Source of the DNA: CAVYXZ01 sp965223835 | GTDB taxonomy: Bacteria; Chloroflexota; Anaerolineae; Aggregatilineales; Phototrophicaceae | Assembly: GCA_965223835.1 (NCBI GenBank) | Contig: CBDCXQ010000001.1 | Location: forward strand, 1,054,001-1,118,000 | DNA: 64,000 bases | Direction of reading: 5' to 3' | Part shown: piece by piece, positions 32,641 through 41,053 of the stretch | Numbering within the stretch: the first letter of the stretch is position 1 | How the letters are laid out: each line of letters starts with the position of its first letter | The notes under the pieces: generated by a model | Told to the model about the DNA's origin: nothing | What the model saw: the letters and a program-made list of their open reading frames with translations, nothing else | The model's database searches: none | Made by a program: the position numbers and the translations under genes

Positions 32641-35600
32641 ATCTGACGGAGGCGCAGCATAGGGCAGTCTATGAACAGGACAAAAATCTGATTGTCGTCG
32701 CTGGGGCTGGTTCGGGTAAGACACGCGTATTGGTCGAGCGTTACCTGAAGTTGTTGGAGCAAAACCCTGCTTGGCCGCTTAACGCCCTGGTCGCGATTAC
32801 GTTTACGCGCAAAGCGGCCCAGGAAATGCGTGATCGCGTGCGGCAGGCATTAGAAGATCGCCTGGGTATGGCAGCCACTGAAGCGGAACAGCGCGTATGG
32901 GCCGACCGGTTGGCAAATATGGACAGCGCCCGGATTGATACCATTCATGGCCTGTGTGCAACGATTTTGCGGGCGAATGCGGCTGAGGCAGGACTTGACC
33001 CTGACTTTGCGGTGTTGGATGAAGTGGAAGCGGCGATACTGCTGGACACCGTGATCGAGGATGTGTTGCAGCAGTTCGTTGAATTAGATGATCCCACGAT
33101 AGCCTTATTTACCGACCATGATCGACGCAGTGTGCAGGCGGTGTTGCGAACTTTTGCCCAGCAGCCATTGACCCCCATGCCCACTGATTTGTTCGATCGG
33201 TGGCAAGCTGACTGGGAAGCTCATGCAGCCGAGCATATCGAGCGGTTGCGAACCAACGCTGACTTTGAGCAAGCACTCCACTGGGAGCCACCGGTGAAGT
33301 GGCCCAATGACGACAAACTGTTCCCCATGTGGCAATTGTGCTGGGATTCTAGCGATCAACTGTTTACGGCTGAACCCGTTGAATGTCTGCGGCTCCTGCG
33401 TGAATTGAATGGCGCGATCAAAGTGAACGTCGGCTCACAAAAAAACTGGGGTGGCAAAGAAGCACTGGCCGAAGCGAAGGATTGCCTGCGGACGATTCGC
33501 GAGGTGGCGGGAAACACCGCAGTTTTAATTGGCGATCTACCCGGAGCGCTGGAAGCAAAAGCAGCGGATATGCTGCCGTTGTGGCAGCGGCTGATCGAGC
33601 GCGTCCAGGTGGCCTATGCCGATGCCAAGCTCAGGGACAGTCACCTGGATTTTGATGACCTGGAGACCTATACGCAACAGCTTTTGAACGAGCACGACGC
33701 GGTGCGCCAGCGCTATCGTCAGGGCGAATTCCGGCATTTGCTGGTTGACGAATTTCAAGATACGAACGCGGCGCAATGGGACATCGTGCAAGCATTAGCC
33801 GATTTAGAGCGTCCGGGCAGCCTGTTCGTCGTGGGCGACCAAAAACAGAGCATCTATGCGTTCCGGGGAGCCGATGTCAGTGTGTTCGGCGCGGTGCGGC
33901 AACGGCTCATCGACCTTGGCGGAGCGGCGGCTAAGGTTGCGCTGGCGCGGTCCTTCCGCACCCATCAACCGCTCGTCAACGGCTTTAATGCTATCTTCGA
34001 GCGCATTTTGCGCCGCGAAGCCGATAGTGCTATTGGTGAGTATGAAATTGATCTTGGTGAGCCAATGGACGCATTCCGGCAAGAGCCGCCAAACCAGGAC
34101 CCGTCGCTGAAGCTGTTGCTGGTTAACACAACGACGGCTAAAGATGAATCGCGCATCACGACCGAAGAGGCCCGCCGCTGGGAAGCCTATGAAATCGCCC
34201 GTTACCTTCATGCGCAGGTCGAGGCGGAAACACCGGTGTATGATCGTGATCTGAATGGCACCCGTCCGTTGCGCTATGATGATGTGGCGCTGCTGTTTCA
34301 ATCCACCAGCCAGATCACCGTGTATGAAGACGTTTTCAAAGCACAGGATTTACCCTTTGTCACCATCGCGGGGCGGGGCTATTACAACCGGCAGGAAGTC
34401 TGGGACTTGCTCAATTTGCTGCGGGCGCTCTATAACCCGGCGGATAATCTATCGCTGGCGAGTGTGTTGCGGTCGCCCCTGTTTGGGCTGAGTGATGATG
34501 CGTTGCTGGCGCTGCGGCTGGTGCGCGATGATGCAGGGCAGCGTTTGTTGCTGTGGGATGCGCTGAATTTTCCTGAAGTTGTCCCTGAAGATGAACAGAC
34601 GCTGGTAGCTTTTGCATGTAGTTGCCTGAACGACCTGGCAATGCTGGCCGGGCGGGTAACGATCAGCGAACTGCTGCGTGAGGCATTGAAACGGACCGGC
34701 TATCTGGCAGTATTGACTGGATTGCCAGACGGTGCTCGGCGGCGCGGAAATGTCGAGAAACTGCTGGCGAAAGCGGCCAGCAGCGGCAAGATCACCCTCG
34801 GCGCATTCGAGCAGTATCTCAGCGATTTGAGTGCCCGTGAAGTCCGTGAGGGTGAAGCGTTGCTGGATGTGACCGGGTCGGTAACGCTCATGACTGTTCA
34901 CGCCAGTAAAGGTCTGGAATACCCGCTGGTCGTGTTGGTCGATTCCGGCTGGACGCGCGGTAATTTCGGTGGCCCGGTGGTGATGGCAGATAATGAGGGT
35001 AGGCTGTGCTGCAAAGTCTACGATCCCGAAGCTGATCAGATGCTGGCGACCTTTAGCTACCGGCGGGCTGACCATTTGCGGCAGTTACGCAAAGAGGCTG
35101 AACGGAAACGCCTGCTGTATGTGGCGGCGACCCGGGCGCAAGATTGTTTGCTGGTCAGCGGTCAGATCACGCAAGATCGTGGGGGTGCATGGTCAACCAG
35201 TGGCTGGCTGGACTGGCTGTTAGACGCGCTGGACTTGAAGGACAACTTATCGACGAGTGAGGAAATTAAACGCGATTGGGGTGTTGTGGGCGTTCAGCTG
35301 GCTGAAGCCATGCCCTCTCGCGATGCATTCATGGTCGGCGAGGCGCGTCGGGCTACCGCTTGGGATAATCTATCTGCCGGGCAAATGCTCACAGCATCAG
35401 CGCAGCAACCGCCGCTCTTGCAGCCAGTACCGGTCGATCAAACGGCGATTGCCCGCCATCTGTCGGTGACACAAATTGCTGATCTGGGGGCGCACGAATT
35501 TGATTCATTCTATGGTGAGCGCTTCCGGCGCGATATATTACACGATGCGCCGGCTCAGGTCGGCTCGGTTGACTTGAGGCCGGGACGCAACCGCATCATC

Positions 35601-36164
35601 GGCGAGATCGTGCATGAGGTGCTGCGCTGGTGGCGGCCTGGAACTGCTGCCAGCGATTTGGACGCTTTGCTCGAGAGTTATGCCTGGGAGCAGGGCATTA
35701 TTAACGCGCGTGAACGCGATGAAGTTATCAAAGAGGCACACCGTGAAATCGAAACGTTCTTTGATAGCAAAGTTTACAGGTGGATCGCCAGCGCCGTACA
35801 CATTTATCGCGAATTACCGTTTATCTGGGACACTGGCAACCGCATCGTGCATGGTGTGATTGATATTCTGCTGCAACATCCCAACGGCAATTGGGCCATT
35901 GTCGATTACAAGACCAGCTACTTGCCCAAAAATGCGACTCAAGTAGCGGCAGACCACCATGCCCGCCGGTTTCATATGCAAGTTGGGGCCTATGCCGCTG
36001 CTGTTGAAGCCCAGTTGTTCGGCAGTCAAAAAGTGGACGCCGACGCGCTTGCCGTGTATATTCACTATATTCACAGTGGCTTAACCGTCGAAATTGCGCG
36101 TCAAGACTGGCGCACTGCACTAGATAAAATGGAATCGTATATTGGTAAATTGATCGGGTCGTAA
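32637..36164 (+). CDS. addA: ATP-dependent helicase/nuclease subunit A (AddA-like)
   Basis: UvrD-like helicase fused to a RecB nuclease, 1175 residues. Walker A GAGSGKT is at 23-29, 'ITFTRKAAQEMRDRV' is motif Ia, 'HLLVDEFQDTNAAQW' motif II, 'VVGDQKQSIYAFRGAD' motif III, 'TVHASKGLEYPLVVL' motif V and 'LYVAATRAQDCLLV' motif VI. The C-terminal nuclease shows 'HGVIDILLQ' and 'AIVDYKTSY'. Both subunits thus have nuclease motifs, as in classical AddAB. The gene overlaps addB by 4 bases and is followed 3 bases later by a membrane protein gene. Confidence 0.95.
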   Translation: MNLTEAQHRAVYEQDKNLIVVAGAGSGKTRVLVERYLKLLEQNPAWPLNALVAITFTRKAAQEMRDRVRQALEDRLGMAATEAEQRVWADRLANMDSARIDTIHGLCATILRANAAEAGLDPDFAVLDEVEAAILLDTVIEDVLQQFVELDDPTIALFTDHDRRSVQAVLRTFAQQPLTPMPTDLFDRWQADWEAHAAEHIERLRTNADFEQALHWEPPVKWPNDDKLFPMWQLCWDSSDQLFTAEPVECLRLLRELNGAIKVNVGSQKNWGGKEALAEAKDCLRTIREVAGNTAVLIGDLPGALEAKAADMLPLWQRLIERVQVAYADAKLRDSHLDFDDLETYTQQLLNEHDAVRQRYRQGEFRHLLVDEFQDTNAAQWDIVQALADLERPGSLFVVGDQKQSIYAFRGADVSVFGAVRQRLIDLGGAAAKVALARSFRTHQPLVNGFNAIFERILRREADSAIGEYEIDLGEPMDAFRQEPPNQDPSLKLLLVNTTTAKDESRITTEEARRWEAYEIARYLHAQVEAETPVYDRDLNGTRPLRYDDVALLFQSTSQITVYEDVFKAQDLPFVTIAGRGYYNRQEVWDLLNLLRALYNPADNLSLASVLRSPLFGLSDDALLALRLVRDDAGQRLLLWDALNFPEVVPEDEQTLVAFACSCLNDLAMLAGRVTISELLREALKRTGYLAVLTGLPDGARRRGNVEKLLAKAASSGKITLGAFEQYLSDLSAREVREGEALLDVTGSVTLMTVHASKGLEYPLVVLVDSGWTRGNFGGPVVMADNEGRLCCKVYDPEADQMLATFSYRRADHLRQLRKEAERKRLLYVAATRAQDCLLVSGQITQDRGGAWSTSGWLDWLLDALDLKDNLSTSEEIKRDWGVVGVQLAEAMPSRDAFMVGEARRATAWDNLSAGQMLTASAQQPPLLQPVPVDQTAIARHLSVTQIADLGAHEFDSFYGERFRRDILHDAPAQVGSVDLRPGRNRIIGEIVHEVLRWWRPGTAASDLDALLESYAWEQGIINARERDEVIKEAHREIETFFDSKVYRWIASAVHIYRELPFIWDTGNRIVHGVIDILLQHPNGNWAIVDYKTSYLPKNATQVAADHHARRFHMQVGAYAAAVEAQLFGSQKVDADALAVYIHYIHSGLTVEIARQDWRTALDKMESYIGKLIGS

Positions 36165-36167
36165 GTA

Positions 36168-37136
36168 ATGATTCAACGGATTACCGGACAACTCCCCGTC
36201 TGGGCACGAACAGAGCATCCCATTCTCCAGTATGAGTTGGCACGGGCGGACCGTATCCCCCGGCGAACGCGCCTGTTTCGGGCGTTGTGGATTGTGCTTC
36301 TCGGCGTCGGATTGGCGGGCGGTGGCTATCTGATCGCAACTGGCTTTCTGCAATCGCCCCCCGGTCAAAACCTGACCGAAAGTGCGCTCAATGTGGTTTT
36401 CTGGCCGCTGCTGGTGGTGCAGATCTTGCTGAGCATGGTCGCGTTAGGGTTAACCGGTAACACCATCGCGGAGGAAGTCCGTCGTCAAACCTGGGATAAT
36501 CTGCGGGCCACCGAGAGTGGAGCCGAACTCACGATTCGCACCCGTTGGGCTGCCGTGTTCTATAAGATCCGGGGACTGCTGGCGGTTGTGCTGGTGATTC
36601 GGGTTGGGTTGATTATCGGTATCCTGGTGGACCTGACTGCGTTTCAGGGGCGCTACCTGGATCTGTTGATTAACGGCATTGTCCCCGATGTCGCGTTGCC
36701 GGTGGCAGCGTTGCTCCTAGCCTTCGTCATGACCGCCAGTTTGCTGCTGCCACTGACGGCGGTGGGCTTCGATGCGGCGATGGGTCTCTTGATTGCGACG
36801 TTCTTGCAGCAGCGCACGTATGCGGTGCTGGCACAGATTTTGTATATCGTCTTCCGCGTGGTTTTGGTGGGGGCACTGGTGTTTGCGGCGACGCAGTTCG
36901 TCAATGGCGATCTGGTGGCGACCGATCTGGGTTCCTGGGCTTTGATTGGTGCCTTTGCCAGCCTGGGCGATTGGGGACTGGCGTTCCTTAACCTGGGATT
37001 CTTCGGTGAAATCTGGGCGACGATCCCCTACGGTATTTTCCTGGGGTTGGCATTGCTGATTTTCTCGCTGATTCAAGCCGCTTTAACCGACCTCATTATC
37101 GGTCTTTCCATTCGGGCGGCGGAACGGCGTGGCTAA
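36168..37136 (+). CDS. Multipass membrane protein, last gene of the addAB operon
   Basis: Integral membrane protein of 322 residues with about six or seven hydrophobic helices, at roughly 39-60, 75-97, 130-153, 166-200, 220-240 and 270-310. The N-terminal 40 residues are cytosolic and start 'MIQRITGQLPVWARTEHPILQYELARADR'-like (quoted in part: PVWARTEHPILQYE), followed by a conserved-looking 'EEVRRQTWDNLRAT' loop. That loop and the N-terminal segment recall the permease halves of ABC-2 exporters, but no ATPase gene adjoins. I do not assign a function. The 3' end overlaps the convergent sulfatase gene by 41 bases. Confidence 0.7.
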   Translation: MIQRITGQLPVWARTEHPILQYELARADRIPRRTRLFRALWIVLLGVGLAGGGYLIATGFLQSPPGQNLTESALNVVFWPLLVVQILLSMVALGLTGNTIAEEVRRQTWDNLRATESGAELTIRTRWAAVFYKIRGLLAVVLVIRVGLIIGILVDLTAFQGRYLDLLINGIVPDVALPVAALLLAFVMTASLLLPLTAVGFDAAMGLLIATFLQQRTYAVLAQILYIVFRVVLVGALVFAATQFVNGDLVATDLGSWALIGAFASLGDWGLAFLNLGFFGEIWATIPYGIFLGLALLIFSLIQAALTDLIIGLSIRAAERRG

Positions 37137-38526
37137 GCCCGCGCCACTCACTGCCAGTCGTTGCTTCGATCAGGAGGCGTTCGCGTTGGCTGCGGCGGAC
37201 TTTTTCGTTCAGTGCTACCGGGTCCCAGAATCCGAGTAGGCGTGCCTGCAGATCTTCGACCACCGTTTGATAACCCGCATGTTCACCGAGATTATTGAAT
37301 TCATTTGGATCGTTCTTGAGGTCGTAGAGTTCGGGCGGGTCATCCAAACTATAATTGAGTTTATAGCGGCCCTGGCGCAACATCGCCATTGGGCGGTCCA
37401 CCCCATGCGCCAGATACTCGGCGAAAGCTTCATTCTTCCAATCCACCGCCTGATCTTGTAGCAATGGCAGCAAACTGTCGCCAGCCAGCGGGGTAATCGG
37501 TTCAACCTCAGCAATATCCACGATCGTGGCAATCACATCCACCAGCGAAACGACTTCCGGGCGGCGTTCGCCAGCAGGGATGTGTCCGGGCCAGGCGATT
37601 TGCAAGGGGATGCGTGAGGACGCTTCGTAGAAATTCGATTTACGCCACATCCCGTGTTCGCCGTTCATTTCACCATGATCGCTAATGTGGACAATCACCG
37701 TGTTTTCAAGCTGGTTGGTGGCGGCTAAGGTGTCGATCAGTTCACCAATCTTCTCATCAAAATAAGTAATGAGACCATAATAGGCCGCCCGTGCCCGCCG
37801 CACCAGGTCTTCCGGGAATTCGGGGAAGCCAAACATGGTGCGAATGCGCTGATAAACCTGATGTTGATCGTCGATGTGACCGGGCGGGATTTCGGGTAGG
37901 TCGATTTGGTCCAATGGGTATAGTTCCCAGAAGCGCTGGGGCACGATGAGCGGAAAATGTGGTGCAATAAACGATACGTTTAATGCCCAGGGCTGGTCTT
38001 TGCGAGCCGGATCGCGCAGGTATTCTAATGCGCGGGTCTGCACCAGATCGTCAACCTCGATTTCTTCGGTTGTGCCGGGTCCGGCGTCATAGATTGAAGG
38101 CCAGGGGGAGGACGCCGTGCGGATACCATCGTCCCAGCTAACGATGGGGTGACTGCGCTCAGCATGGAGATCACGGGCGAGTTGCGCCCGGAAACCATGC
38201 AACTGGTCATGACCGCTGAAATGTTGTTTGCCCGACAGAACCACATCATAGCCGACAGAACGTAACAAATGTGCCCAGGTGACGGCATCACTCCGTAGCG
38301 GTGTGGCGTTGTCCCAGCATTCGATCTGATGTACATAGCGCCCGGTCATAAACGACATGCGTGATGGCGTACACAGGGGTGAGTTGCAATAAGCATTCTC
38401 GAAAGTCACCCCGGCCTGTGCCAGTCGTTCCATGTTGGGCGTTTGCACCAGCGGATGACCATAGATGCTGCTGTATTGCGGCGCATGTTCGTCAGACATG
38501 ATGATGAGGAAGTTGGGCGTTGTCAT
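37096..38526 (-). CDS. Type I sulfatase (formylglycine-dependent)
   Basis: Alkaline-phosphatase-fold hydrolase of 476 residues that cleaves sulfate esters. 'FLIIMSDEHAP' gives the metal-binding Asp pair at the N terminus; 'NSPLCTPSRMSFMTGRY' contains the C-x-P-x-R signature whose Cys is converted to formylglycine. 'HISDHGEMNGEHGMW' holds the later metal ligands. There is no signal peptide, so it is predicted to be cytosolic, which suits small imported sulfates rather than polysaccharides. The substrate is unknown; choline sulfatase and aryl sulfatases are relatives. No formylglycine-generating enzyme is in the window. It is the last gene of an operon, 2 bases after mgsA. Confidence 0.88.
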   Translation of the reverse strand: MTTPNFLIIMSDEHAPQYSSIYGHPLVQTPNMERLAQAGVTFENAYCNSPLCTPSRMSFMTGRYVHQIECWDNATPLRSDAVTWAHLLRSVGYDVVLSGKQHFSGHDQLHGFRAQLARDLHAERSHPIVSWDDGIRTASSPWPSIYDAGPGTTEEIEVDDLVQTRALEYLRDPARKDQPWALNVSFIAPHFPLIVPQRFWELYPLDQIDLPEIPPGHIDDQHQVYQRIRTMFGFPEFPEDLVRRARAAYYGLITYFDEKIGELIDTLAATNQLENTVIVHISDHGEMNGEHGMWRKSNFYEASSRIPLQIAWPGHIPAGERRPEVVSLVDVIATIVDIAEVEPITPLAGDSLLPLLQDQAVDWKNEAFAEYLAHGVDRPMAMLRQGRYKLNYSLDDPPELYDLKNDPNEFNNLGEHAGYQTVVEDLQARLLGFWDPVALNEKVRRSQRERLLIEATTGSEWRGLSHAVPPPEWKDR

Positions 38527-38528
38527 GC

Positions 38529-38909
38529 TTAAAGAGCTTTCTCAGAAATAATATAACTGGCGGTCGCGGCATTTGTCGCCAGCGGAATGTCGTGGACATT
38601 GCAGATGCGGAGTAGGCCTTGAATATCGGGGTCGTGGGGATGTTTGCCCAATGGATCAACGAAAAAGAAGACCGCTTCGATCTTGCCCTCGGCGACCATC
38701 GCGGCGATCTGGGCATCACCGCCGAGCGGACCCGATAACATCTGGCGAACCGTCAGGCCGGTTTTGTCATTGAGTAATTTACCGGTGGTGTTGGTCGCGA
38801 CCAGTTCATAACGATCTAGAACATCGAGATGCGCCAGCGCGAAGGCGACCATATCGGCTTTTTTGCCGTCATGCGCGATCAACGCCAGTGTTTTTAGATT
38901 ATCCGTCAT
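38529..38909 (-). CDS. mgsA: Methylglyoxal synthase
   Basis: Converts dihydroxyacetone phosphate to methylglyoxal and phosphate, a bypass of lower glycolysis that relieves sugar-phosphate stress. It has 126 residues, slightly shorter than the E. coli enzyme but complete: 'LIAHDGKKADMV' at the start, 'ATNTTGKLL' for phosphate binding, 'SGPLGGDAQIAAMVAEG' with the catalytic Asp region, 'FFFVDPLGKHPHDPDI' and 'NVHDIPLATNAATA'. It lies 3 bases after a glycosyltransferase and 2 bases before the sulfatase on the same strand. A link with the glycogen genes 12 kb away is plausible only as general carbon overflow control. Confidence 0.95.
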   Translation of the reverse strand: MTDNLKTLALIAHDGKKADMVAFALAHLDVLDRYELVATNTTGKLLNDKTGLTVRQMLSGPLGGDAQIAAMVAEGKIEAVFFFVDPLGKHPHDPDIQGLLRICNVHDIPLATNAATASYIISEKAL

Positions 38910-38912
38910 GGG

Positions 38913-40211
38913 TCAGCCTCGGTTGAACAGGTGCGGTAGCTGAATAGGTAAGTTGGGTGGAAACAACCGCTGCAAGCGGTCATTCAACTGGACCGCTTCT
39001 GTATAGTGTCCTTCCAGTTGGGCCATAATCGCTTCCCAGGGACGCTGTGTTGCTAACTGCCGCGCCTGAAACGCCATTTGTTCTCGTCGTGCTGGATTAT
39101 CTCGTAATTTGATGATCGCCTGCACGAACGCTTGCGGATCATCGGGGCAAGTGTAACCGGTTTTGTCGTCAATGACCAAATCGGCAACCCCGCCCTGATT
39201 AATCACAATGGAAGGTAAGCCGGAAGCCATCGCTTCCTGGACCACCTGGCCGAAGGTTTCGTTGGGACCGGTAAAGGTGAAGACGTCGGCGCTGGCAAAG
39301 GCATCTGCCAGATCATCGCCGAAGAGGTAGCCGGTAAAATGGGTGCCGGTGCCGACGAACTGCGCTTCCAATTCTTCCCGCAATAAACCATCGCCGATGA
39401 CCGTCAGGGCGACGCCGGGTGTGCGGGCCACTTCCAGGAGCAAATCGACACGTTTTTCTTTTGCCAGTCGACCCACGTAGATGCAGATCAGGCTATTCGG
39501 ATCGCGCCCATTCAGCAACCGATCTCGCCATTTCTGGGATCGTTTCTCCGGGTTAAAGCGAACGATGTTGACTCCGCGTCCCCAGAAACGCAAACGGCGA
39601 TAGCCCCAGGATTTTAATTGATCGTAGGTGGTTTGGGAGGGCACCAGCGTCAGATGGCAACCGTTGTGAATAAAGCGCAGCCAGTCGCGCATCGGTTGTG
39701 AGAACACCGGGACACCATATTTTTCAGTGTATCCGGGCAGGTCGGTCTGATAGTTGGCAATAACGGGGATGTGGCGCATTCGACCCAGGACCATGCCACT
39801 GGCCGACATCAGGGCCGGGCTAAAGAGGTGAATGAGGTCGGGTTGAAAGGCTTCCAGGCGATTGGCGACCGTCAGGCTGGGCAGGGCTAGACGGGTTTCA
39901 GGGGCCGTTGGCATTCCCAGCGAGGGCAGGGCAATGATCTGGGTGTCGCCAACTGTCGGCAAGGAAATATCGGGCGCAAAGACCAGTACTTCACGTCCGG
40001 TTTGCTGCAAGTAGCGCAATGTCAGAAACGCTGTCTTAGAAACGCCATCCACTTTCGGTAAAAATGATTCAGCAACGATGGCGACGCGTTTGACGGTTGC
40101 CAGCGGAACTGTGGGGTCCGGTGGATCTAAGGCATATTCGTCCCCAAAGACGCGCTCAATTTCCGCCGGGTCGTAATGGGTAAGAGCCTCAAATAATCGA
40201 TGATCGGCCAT
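38913..40211 (-). CDS. Family 4 glycosyltransferase
   Basis: GT-B fold glycosyltransferase of 432 residues, related to diacylglycerol mannosyl/glucosyl transferases. I start at ATG 40211 (GAGGGGAAGG directly upstream); a GTG at 40253 is possible. 'IVAESFLPKVDGVSKTAF' opens the first domain, 'YTEKYGVPVF' and 'GRGVNIVRFNPEKRS' are the acceptor and linker regions, 'YVGRLAKEKRVDLLLE' starts the second domain, and 'TGPNETFGQVVQEAMASGLP' holds the E-x7-E type donor site. About 45 residues precede the first strand, longer than usual. It overlaps the PHP gene by 85 bases. Probable role is glycolipid synthesis; donor and acceptor are not known. Confidence 0.88.
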   Translation of the reverse strand: MADHRLFEALTHYDPAEIERVFGDEYALDPPDPTVPLATVKRVAIVAESFLPKVDGVSKTAFLTLRYLQQTGREVLVFAPDISLPTVGDTQIIALPSLGMPTAPETRLALPSLTVANRLEAFQPDLIHLFSPALMSASGMVLGRMRHIPVIANYQTDLPGYTEKYGVPVFSQPMRDWLRFIHNGCHLTLVPSQTTYDQLKSWGYRRLRFWGRGVNIVRFNPEKRSQKWRDRLLNGRDPNSLICIYVGRLAKEKRVDLLLEVARTPGVALTVIGDGLLREELEAQFVGTGTHFTGYLFGDDLADAFASADVFTFTGPNETFGQVVQEAMASGLPSIVINQGGVADLVIDDKTGYTCPDDPQAFVQAIIKLRDNPARREQMAFQARQLATQRPWEAIMAQLEGHYTEAVQLNDRLQRLFPPNLPIQLPHLFNRG

Positions 40212-40837
40212 GCCTTCCCCTCTGCAATCGTTGTGCAATTTGTCAGGGCACACCGCAGGTCAAGTGCTGTCCTACCGGGAAATCGAGTGATCCCACTGCC
40301 GATACTGGTTCGCATATGGGCATCACTACTACCGGTCATCGGTAGGCCAAGCTGGATTGCCAGTCGCCGGGCCAGCCAATTGCCGCCTGGGGTAGGTGCG
40401 CCGCTGTTATGAACCTCAATTGCGTCTATCCCTGCCTCTAGTAACACTGTGGGCCGGGTAAGGTAACGCCACCAGGAGCGATAATGGACAAATATCTCAA
40501 ATGGATGTGCCAGCATTGCTAACCCGCCTTGCTCTTGAATCGCGGCGACGGTTTCGGTCAACGACAGCCCAGGCGGGATTGGTTTCGTCACCCATAAGCC
40601 GAGAACGTGTCCATCAATGCTAGAGATTTCAACACCAGGAATCACGTCGAACGGGTAATGTGCTTGTTGTTCCCAGGCGGCCAGGCTGGCGTCGAGTACG
40701 TCATGGTCAGTGATGGCGATTACATTCAATTGGGTAGCTTCTGCCACATAGTTTAACAGGTCTTTGACGGTCGCGTAACCATCGCTTGCAGTGGTGTGCA
40801 TGTGCAAATCGGCGTATCCAGTGGGTTTAGCTGTCAT
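40127..40837 (-). CDS. PHP-domain metal-dependent phosphoesterase
   Basis: A protein of 236 residues of the polymerase and histidinol phosphatase (PHP) family. The metal-site motifs are all visible: 'DLHMHTTASDG', 'ITDHDV', 'PGVEIS', 'LAHPFE', 'EVHNS' and 'GSSDAH'. Relatives such as TrpH/YciV remove the 3' phosphate of nucleoside 3',5'-bisphosphates or act as short-oligonucleotide exonucleases. It heads an operon with a glycosyltransferase, mgsA and a sulfatase. Its last 28 codons overlap the next gene's start in another frame. Confidence 0.88.
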   Translation of the reverse strand: MTAKPTGYADLHMHTTASDGYATVKDLLNYVAEATQLNVIAITDHDVLDASLAAWEQQAHYPFDVIPGVEISSIDGHVLGLWVTKPIPPGLSLTETVAAIQEQGGLAMLAHPFEIFVHYRSWWRYLTRPTVLLEAGIDAIEVHNSGAPTPGGNWLARRLAIQLGLPMTGSSDAHMRTSIGSGITRFPGRTALDLRCALTNCTTIAEGKAWPIIDYLRLLPITTRRKLSASLGTNMP

Positions 40838-41011
40838 GGTTTACTACGGTCCTTCGCGTTGGTAAGTTGGGCCAGTTTAAACCGTACCCCACCCAGCTTA
40901 AATTTCTTACGGTACTCGGTTAACAGTTGAAGATTGAACGAGAAATGTTAGAATTCGCAAACTTCTGGACGCTGGTTCCTTTGGACCACCCACCACAATC
41001 AATATTAAGCG

Positions 41012-41017
41012 TATAAT
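41012..41017 (+). promoter_or_regulatory. Probable -10 box of the membrane kinase gene
   Basis: TATAAT lies 36 bases before ATG 41054; no convincing -35 was found. The region 40838-41053 shows no other signal. Confidence 0.35.
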
Positions 41018-41053
41018 TAAAGTTGAGATGGAAAAAATAATGGATTATTGTTC

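Noticed and set aside
36168..37136. ABC-2 type transporter permease
   Set aside because: The N-terminal pattern is suggestive, but there is no ATPase partner and the helix layout is not clearly that of an ABC-2 permease, so it is left as an unknown membrane protein.
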